Source: Acanthornis magna
Taxonomy: Eukaryota; Chordata; Aves; Passeriformes; Acanthizidae
Reading direction: 5' to 3'
Assembly: GCA_036785705.1 (NCBI GenBank)
Contig: JAWUZG010000051.1
Location: forward strand, 15,962,501 to 16,026,500
DNA: 64,000 nucleotides
Shown here: one piece after another, positions 58,601 to 64,000 of the stretch
Layout: every line of letters begins with the position of its first letter
Numbering within the stretch: position 1 is the first letter of the stretch
Position numbers and translations under genes: made by a program
The notes under the pieces: generated by a model
What the model was told of the DNA's origin: nothing
Database searches by the model: none
The model's input: the letters and a program-made list of their open reading frames with translations, nothing else

Positions 58601-61600
58601 CTTCGAGCTGCCTGACCTGGGACCCATTGGTAATCATCTCCTGTTAGACCTACAGAGAATTTCATAGGGACAGGCATGAATTGCAAACCCAAATGAATCA
58701 CATCCTCCCATGCACATGCTCCTTCACAAAGATGATTTCCATTCCAGCACTGTTACTCCCCAGCAGAACAAGCATCTCCCCGAAAAAAATGTGATAGACC
58801 AGTTGTCCAGAAATTCCCCTGGCACTGAAGGGACCATTTATCTCCCACTCTCTTTTCCACCTTTTGCTTTTCTGTTCCAGTCTGGGTGTCCCTGTCTGCT
58901 GGCTCTGAACCTGCTCCTACCCAAAGAAACTCAAAAGGCCATCACCACTGATGCCTCGTATCTACAGATATGACATAAACTGGAATGATAAGGGACAATT
59001 TACCTGGTAAAAGGAAAGGCAGATTTCAGAGGCAACAGATATTCTTAAAGCCCCATTTTAAATCTAATCAAGTGGTTTTTTCCCCCCTACCTCTGTTAAC
59101 AGAGGCACCTTGGAGCTCTAGAGTGCCTTAGTGTCAGAAACTGCTTCCCCTGGAGAATTAGAAACCAATAAAATGAGCAGCATAGGACTCGGATCAGCAA
59201 CACATTCACATCTCTGTGTAGTGCTGCCAGGGTGGATCTGCTTTCACTGAGAAAAGGTCTAGCTCTCATAAATCACAGATCCTCTGTGCCAGATGCCTCC
59301 TGCTCTGCACAGAGTCACAGATCATGAAGGCACAGCCTCTTGCTGCCATGACAAAGACATTGTGAGGGGACATGGCATCTGAAGGCCTGCTGCCCACATT
59401 GTGATTTCCCAGTCAGCTTTCTGACAGTGCTCATTTCAGGTTATGTCACCTTCCTTTTCCCTTGGGTACTTGCTTCCAAATTTATCTTGCTGAGAAAAAC
59501 ACCTCCTGGTTACTCCTACTAAGATTGTCTCAGGGAAGGGAAGTGAAACTCTCTTGTAACAGCTAAAATAACTACAAAAATAGTGCCAATAGTTCTCCAC
59601 TTTCAGACTGGTGTTTTGGGGTTGGCTGTTTTTTGTTTTAGGTTGGATTGTGGTATTTTTCCCCAGTAGATATTTTTAGCCCTCAGTATGATCTAAAAGA
59701 TTGGCCATGCTTCAAGTAAATTAACTGGTATTATCAATCAGTAACAAGCTTGGTGTGGCACATCTGCATTCAGGGGCATTTGCATCTCATGGCTGTGGGT
59801 GAAACTGTAGCTGGTCATTCTTGCAGTGGAGAACCAACCCAATTTGCAGCTCTTCAATAGAAACCCACTTGAGCATCTCTCCAGTATGACGTGCTGGGCA
59901 CATATTTTTCCACATGGCGCCTACAGTGATTTTTCAGCAGCTTGCCTTTTAGCCAGCTGCAGCTTTCTGCCTTCACCCACTTATAATATCCTGTGCCTGC
60001 TCCACTTGATTATTGATATGGTTGTGCAGCGTGTTTGTAATAAGTTTTCCCATTAGCTAGTTTTTCAGACACAGACTTTCTTTGGTATTTCAGTTTGGGG
60101 TTTTTTTGTCTCCAGAAGGCAGGAATCTATTATAAGGCTTACTTTCTTGGAGAAAAGGAAAAGAGTGCACTTGCTTGTAAACCTTTTCAGGAGGTAGTAA
60201 TTATAAGAGCTTCTCTTCTCACCACCTACCTGCCTTTCCCTCAGAGACCAAGATCCTTTGTGTTTCAGGATTTTTTACTTTATTTTAAATTCACTTTTCA
60301 CTTGAAAAAAAAGTGACAGCTGGGGAAAAGCAGTGACTGTTAAACCTTAGCAGCGGGTAGTAATGTCTGCATTTTTATCCAAGAAATTCAAAACCACTTT
60401 GTAACAATAATACTAATGATGAGAAGAAGAATGCGCCAGCACCCATATGGTGCTTTGCACTTTGAAATGCACTCCTCACATTAAGCAACCCCTCAGTATG
60501 CCCAGAATCTGTAGGTATCATTATTTTATTACTCTCTTTATTAGCATTCAGAAATGTATTTGGCCCCCTCATGACATGCATCGTAACTTCTGCATGGCTA
60601 AGTATCGATCAGCAGGATGTCCAGAAACAGAGAGCAATTTATCCTCCGTTTTTCACTTAATTTCTAGTTGTTACATGTCTTTAATTGAGGATGATGTACT
60701 AATCTCATTCAGAAGGCAACTAGTGGAGACCTATCTTAGTCACAAAGGGAGCATGCACTTAAATGCTAGGATGAATTACAATTACCTACTCCTAGGAGCA
60801 TGAGAAGTACATGATTATTTCTAGTTCCATGGTGGGCCATTCATAACACAGAAGGGCACCCACAAAGCCAGGAAATTGCATCAGCCTCTCACTTCACTAG
60901 CAGATTGCCCAACGAGATTTGTCACCTCTCCATCTTTCCCAGGAGCCAATGGCCTGGCCAACCCACGTGACTTTTTGGTGCCTGTGGCATGGTACGAGGA
61001 CCGCCAAGTGCCAGGGGGCTACACAGTGATCAGCAAGTACCAGGGCAAGCTGTTTGCAGCCCAGCAGGTGAGGATGCCCTGGGAGAACAGGTAACACTGA
61101 AATACAGTGACTGCCAGTGTGGGATATGCAGCTCAGTAGCATGCATGTAGTCTCAGGAGGTCCTGCTGGGTCATGTAGAGCAGAACTGAGCCCTTGTCTT
61201 CTTGGGTCATTAATTTTCCTGGCTGAGGATCCTCACTCTGGAAAAAAAGTGTTTGTGAAGACTTGGTTGTCCAAAAACTCAACTATGGCCTTTGCATAGT
61301 GACAGTGTAGAAAAGAGGAGCTGGGGCTGCTGTGAAAATCCAGAGATTCCTTACCAGAGAGCTGGTGTTGCAGCTGGCCTTGTCCAACCACTGCCTGAGC
61401 ACTCAAAAGCTCTTAGAGACCAAACCCCAGAGGGGGTGCTGAGGCATACCATGTGGAAATGCTGAGGGAAACCTCATCCTCACAACACTGGGCTGTGCTT
61501 AAAGGGCTTCCTGTGTACCTCTTACCAGTACTAAACCCACTTTTCATTTGGGAAAGAGCAGCATCCTGCACATGTGCAGCATGTTGGAAGGCTGTATGTG

Positions 61601-62990
61601 GTAATCCTCTGTCTCTTTGCTTTGCTAGGATTACTCCCCTTTCAATGTTGTAGCTTGGCATGGGAACTACACGCCGTACAAATACCATCTGGAAAAATTC
61701 ATGGTTATTAATGCTGTTGCTTTTGACCATGCGGTAAGTTCTGCAGCTGGGCAGGGCAAAGCAAAACTTTGTGGGTACCGTACCATCCAAACCCACCCTG
61801 AGCTCCAGGGGCTCTGTGCCTCTTAAAAAACACATTGTGCTCTAAGAAACAGTATAAAATCTCTGGTGCTGCTTTCCCTGGGCCCAAACCAAGCTCTTGT
61901 AGAGAAAGACATTCTCCTTTGTGGCACAAAGACATAACTGGAGGTTGATCAGCTTCTTAAACAGCTCTGTGCAGTTTAGCATGGAATTTCTGTGCCTTGG
62001 AGGAGGGATGAATACCGAAGCCAACATACAATGTGCAACTCAGCAAAAAGACTGTTGCTTCAAATTCTTGCCTTGATTTATTTCTTGCTATTGGACAGAC
62101 TCCTTCCCCTATTTCCTCTGAGTCCAGCATTGAAATTCATTTTGAAGAGCTGCCAGTTTTCATTGTAATAATTTCTAGATCTTATGGAAAACAACTGAAG
62201 CCAAAACTAATGTGACCAGCTCATCTAAAAAGGAACCCAGTCCGGTGGGAAAAATGCCCACAGCAATGCAAGTGGGTGTGCAAGGAGACTGGAGCATTTC
62301 TGGTGAGAAAACCAACAGAAAGTATTGTTTAAAACTCCAGAAAAACTTGCCAGGAGGTTAGAAAATCAGTTTACTGGACTAGAGACTTCAACAAGCCACA
62401 ATTTCTCTGCAATTTCCTCTCTGTTTGTAAACTAACAGAGCCATGAGGATAAATGCCTCTAGCAGGATGTTCCTGTCCTCTGTAACAGGCTAAGGAAAAG
62501 GTGTGGTTTTGTGGTACAAGTGTTGGAGACTGCTCCTGGAATGGCAGCACCTCATCTTGCAGTGCTGTCCACTCTCCACATCTCTGCTGCCAGCTACGAA
62601 GGCCAGGATGAGGAAGGATCGTCAATGCTGCTCAAAGGAAGAACCATCCAGTCCCATTTCTTATCCCCCATGTACAGCATGGAATTGTGATGCTTAGTGC
62701 TGTCCCAGAGAGTCCCAAATCTCATCTAAACTACCAGGTTCAGGTGACAAAAGTGTTTAGGCAATGGAGAGGCTATATCAGTCAGGTTTACCACCCAGAT
62801 GACTTGAACAGACAGCTCTGAGCCCTGCTCTCTTTCATGCTTTTTTGCTTTGCTTTTTTCCAGGATCCTTCCATCTTCACTGTCCTGACAGCCAAGACAA
62901 CACGTGCTGGAGTGGCACTTGCTGATTTTGTTATATTCCCCCCACGATGGGGGGTAGCTAACAACACCTTCCGTCCACCTTACTACCACC
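43612..62990 (+). CDS. HGD: Homogentisate 1,2-dioxygenase (HGD), exons 1-12, 3' end outside the window
   Basis: HGD is the iron(II) enzyme that opens the ring of homogentisate to maleylacetoacetate in tyrosine and phenylalanine catabolism. It is cytosolic, mainly in liver and kidney, and hexameric. Coding exons: 43612-43626, 48760-48831, 51717-51805, 53546-53651, 55886-55945, 56422-56513, 57140-57174, 58322-58401, 58530-58629, 60943-61067, 61629-61733, 62864-62990. Together they give 1006 coding bases, 335 codons plus one base, in one frame without stops. Exons 2-12 have the human lengths (72, 89, 106, 60, 92, 35, 80, 100, 125, 105, 127). The catalytic base His292 (FDHA) and metal ligand His335 (YYH) are present. 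The other ligands (Glu341, His371) fall in exon 13, beyond the edge. All introns are GT-AG. The very short exon 1 is the least certain part. Confidence 0.96.
43627..48759 (+). other. HGD: HGD intron 1
   Basis: A 5.1-kb intron, more GC-rich than the left half of the window. No element or RNA recognised. Minus-strand frames of up to 192 codons near 43738-44316 and 46376-46837 look like GC-driven noise. If the exon 1 call is wrong, part of this interval is upstream DNA. Confidence 0.6.
48760..48831 (+). CDS. HGD: HGD exon 2
   Basis: It encodes [18 protein letters not shown] to LPEGQ (human residues 6-29). Acceptor TTACAG, donor CAG|GTACTG. 72 bases, phase 0 at both ends. Confidence 0.95.
48832..51716 (+). 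other. HGD: HGD intron 2
   Basis: A 2.9-kb intron carrying the CR1 copy at 49588-50010. Nothing else recognised. Confidence 0.85.
49588..50010 (+). mobile_element. CR1 LINE 3' fragment, plus orientation
   Basis: About 420 bp that match the conserved CR1 3' region by eye: AGCACCTCTCCTATGAAGAC, GGCTGAGAGAGTTGGGGTTG, GTTGGAACTAGATGATCTT, and the terminal ATTCTAGGATTCTGTGA repeat at 49994-50010. It is 5'-truncated and lies in the same direction as HGD. No intact reading frame. Confidence 0.92.
51717..51805 (+). CDS. HGD: HGD exon 3
   Basis: It encodes [20 protein letters not shown] then TCPRPTNKR, near-identical to the vertebrate family. Acceptor ATCCAG, donor AAG|GTACTG splitting a Ser codon. 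89 bases. Confidence 0.97.
51806..53545 (+). other. HGD: HGD intron 3
   Basis: A 1.7-kb intron. It contains the AGAGGG hexamer tract (51948-52036) and an AT-rich, partly palindromic patch near 53220-53440. No gene recognised. Confidence 0.85.
51948..52036 (+). repeat. Hexanucleotide tract (AGAGGG)n, about 15 copies
   Basis: A pure purine hexamer array about 140 bases after HGD exon 3. Every plus-strand frame through it stays open (Gly/Glu or Gly/Arg repeats) and the minus strand gives Ser/Pro or Ser/Leu repeats. These produce the long open frames here, which I do not treat as genes. Confidence 0.97.
53546..53651 (+). CDS. HGD: HGD exon 4
   Basis: It encodes (S)[20 protein letters not shown], then [15 protein letters not shown]. 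Acceptor TTGTAG, donor CAG|GTAACC. 106 bases. Confidence 0.97.
53941..53955 (+). repeat. Run of 15 consecutive G
   Basis: An uninterrupted G15 homopolymer in HGD intron 4. Such runs can fold as G-quadruplexes and are frequent sites of sequencing-length error. Confidence 0.9.
55140..55275. repeat. C/A low-complexity tract
   Basis: AAAACC and CAAAC units without exact periodicity, containing four near-perfect AAAAAACC copies at the left end and then CCCCCCAAAC-type sequence. It resembles the tract at 8289-8362. Confidence 0.85.
55886..55945 (+). CDS. HGD: HGD exon 5
   Basis: Twenty codons, [20 protein letters not shown]. Acceptor ATCTAG, donor AGC|GTAAGT. 60 bases, phase 0 at both ends. Confidence 0.97.
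56422..56513 (+). CDS. HGD: HGD exon 6
   Basis: It encodes [19 protein letters not shown], then [11 protein letters not shown]. Acceptor CTGTAG, donor CAG|GTCAGT splitting an Arg codon. 92 bases. The GEPRGRNG stretch is the most diverged part relative to human. Confidence 0.96.
56965..57030 (+). mobile_element. Short CR1 3' end remnant
   Basis: GAGCTGGACTTGATGATCCT, then GGAGGTCCCTTCCAACTC and AGATTCTGTGAATATGTGA are the last bases of a CR1 3' end. Only the terminal part remains. It lies in HGD intron 6 on the sense strand. Confidence 0.85.
57140..57174 (+). CDS. HGD: HGD exon 7 (35-base microexon)
   Basis: It encodes (R)[11 protein letters not shown] with split codons at both ends. Acceptor CTTTAG, donor TTG|GTGAGT. 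35 bases, as in human. Confidence 0.97.
57175..58321 (+). other. HGD: HGD intron 7
   Basis: A 1.1-kb intron with no recognised feature. Confidence 0.85.
58322..58401 (+). CDS. HGD: HGD exon 8
   Basis: It encodes (V)[20 protein letters not shown] and EICVIQ. Acceptor CCACAG, donor CAG|GTAAGC. 80 bases. The next intron is only 128 bases. Confidence 0.97.
58530..58629 (+). CDS. HGD: HGD exon 9
   Basis: It encodes [20 protein letters not shown], then [13 protein letters not shown]. Acceptor TTCCAG, donor TTG|GTAATC. 100 bases. The first residue is Gln (CAA) where human has Arg. Confidence 0.97.
58630..60942 (+). other. HGD: HGD intron 9
   Basis: A 2.3-kb intron, the largest in the right half of the gene. 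No repeat, RNA or gene recognised. Confidence 0.85.
60943..61067 (+). CDS. HGD: HGD exon 10
   Basis: It encodes [36 protein letters not shown] and LFAAQQ. Acceptor TCCCAG, donor CAG|GTGAGG. 125 bases. Confidence 0.97.
61629..61733 (+). CDS. HGD: HGD exon 11, catalytic His292
   Basis: It encodes [35 protein letters not shown]. The CAT at 61728-61730 is the catalytic base His292 by human numbering. Acceptor GCTAG, donor GCG|GTAAGT. 105 bases. Confidence 0.97.
61734..62863 (+). other. HGD: HGD intron 11
   Basis: A 1.1-kb intron with no recognised feature. Confidence 0.85.
62864..62990 (+). CDS. HGD: HGD exon 12, iron ligand His335
   Basis: It encodes [34 protein letters not shown] and TFRPPYYH, and ends with the first base of the Arg336 codon. 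CAC at 62987-62989 is the iron ligand His335. Acceptor TTCCAG, donor CACC|GTACGT. 127 bases. Confidence 0.97.
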
Positions 62991-64000
62991 GTACGTCTGT
63001 TTTTTCTTGGTTGTGCTTGAGTCCAGGACTGCAGAAAGAAAACAAGTCTCTGTTTATTTGAGAGTATGGGCAGGGAAGCAACAGTCTGATCTGTTGTCCT
63101 TGGCTCAGTTAGTCAGCTTCTTGGAGTCAGTCAGTCCTCCCTGGAAAATGAACAAATCCAAAGATGTTCCTATTTGAAGTGTCTCATGAAAACTCAAAGG
63201 TGATGGGCTCATTGCAACTGCATAGATGGATGTGTCTGTACTCAAGGTGCTCCCACAGAGACTGGGTGCATATGGAACTTGGTATTGTACAAATGAGTCA
63301 GATATTGTCCTGTCATTCAACCATGAATCACTTAATATCTCCTTAGAGTACATAGATAAAGAACAGGTAAAAGGGAAATATCATATTACAAGTGGTGAGA
63401 AGCACAGAGGGGTGTAGAGCTGGCACTTGTATGGTGAGATCAGTTACAGCAAAGGAGCGAATTGGCTCTCCTGAGCCTTTCTTCACCACCCACACAGTGA
63501 TGGAGGTACTGCTGGCACTTAAGAAGCCAGCGATGAGGAACTGGGGTCCTTCTGAGGCAGGGAGCTGATTAATGTCTTTTGGATTTGGATGCCATCTCCA
63601 GGGCTGGTTTCTTTTTGGCAGTTTTTTAGCTTCATCTTGGCAGAGCATGGCAACATGTTGAGTGGATGCTAGAAATCCAGTTCCCCACATGGGACTGCCC
63701 TTCCAGGGAGAAGATGAGACACCCTGCTATGTGAGACTGAGGGGGAAAGCTTGACCATCCTGCACCCCTTACGTCAACAGCTAAGAGGCCTCATCTCAGA
63801 AGCTACCAAGTGACCAAACGGTGGTCATTTGAAGTGCTGAGAGAATTTCGGCACACTTACTAACCACAGTTTAACAGCCAGGTCCTTCTGCTACTTAGAT
63901 TATTTCCAAGCATCTTGGAGGCCAGCAGAATTAGTGGCACTTGCAGGCATAGTAGGCAGCTGTGCAGCCATCTGAGTAAATCCCCCAGACAAAGTCCTGC
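62991..64000 (+). other. HGD: HGD intron 12, running off the window
   Basis: No match to exon 13 (which should open with the Arg336 codon remainder and carry Glu341 and His371) is seen up to 64000, so this is intron and the gene is cut by the window edge. Confidence 0.85.

Overview
The window is vertebrate nuclear DNA, most likely from a bird. It has intron-rich genes with GT-AG junctions, CR1-type LINE fragments whose 3' end carries the avian terminal repeat (ATTCT-GTGA type), and solo LTRs that resemble avian endogenous retrovirus LTRs. A passerine is my best guess, but that rests only on the look of the LTRs. There are no prokaryotic features: no operons, CRISPR arrays or replicon functions.

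Three protein-coding genes are supported. (1) GTF2E1 (TFIIE alpha subunit), minus strand: one coding exon at 15817-16294 and a predicted noncoding first exon at about 24078. Its remaining exons are not visible and probably lie left of base 1, so 1-15816 is probably its second intron. (2) RABL3 (Rab-like small GTPase), plus strand: complete, eight coding exons from 24437 to 34939, giving a 236-residue protein, the same length as human RABL3. (3) HGD (homogentisate 1,2-dioxygenase), plus strand: exons 1-12 between 43612 and 62990. The last two exons lie beyond the right edge. HGD exons 2-12 have the same lengths as the human exons.

Layout: 1-15816 probable GTF2E1 intron 2 (solo LTR at 1608-2496); 15817-16294 GTF2E1 coding exon; 16295-24077 GTF2E1 intron 1; 23900-24560 CpG-rich divergent GTF2E1/RABL3 promoter with four CCAAT boxes, a CRE palindrome and a near-perfect TCTCGCGAGA site; 24437-34939 RABL3; 34940-43611 RABL3 3' UTR plus intergenic DNA (solo LTR, CR1/LINE pieces, a TGGAA/CGGAA/AGGAA tract, a decayed coding-like segment); 43612-64000 HGD.

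The order GTF2E1-RABL3-HGD, with GTF2E1 and RABL3 head to head, matches human 3q13.33. The genes do not form a pathway. GTF2E1 serves RNA polymerase II initiation, RABL3 small-GTPase traffic and prenylation, and HGD tyrosine and phenylalanine breakdown. The only mechanistic link visible is the shared GTF2E1/RABL3 promoter. I see no novel multi-gene system. The items most worth checking are three coding-like but broken segments (27439-28280, 31482-32125, 40379-40821), an LTR with a sense poly(A) signal inside RABL3 intron 2, and the very short first coding exon of HGD.
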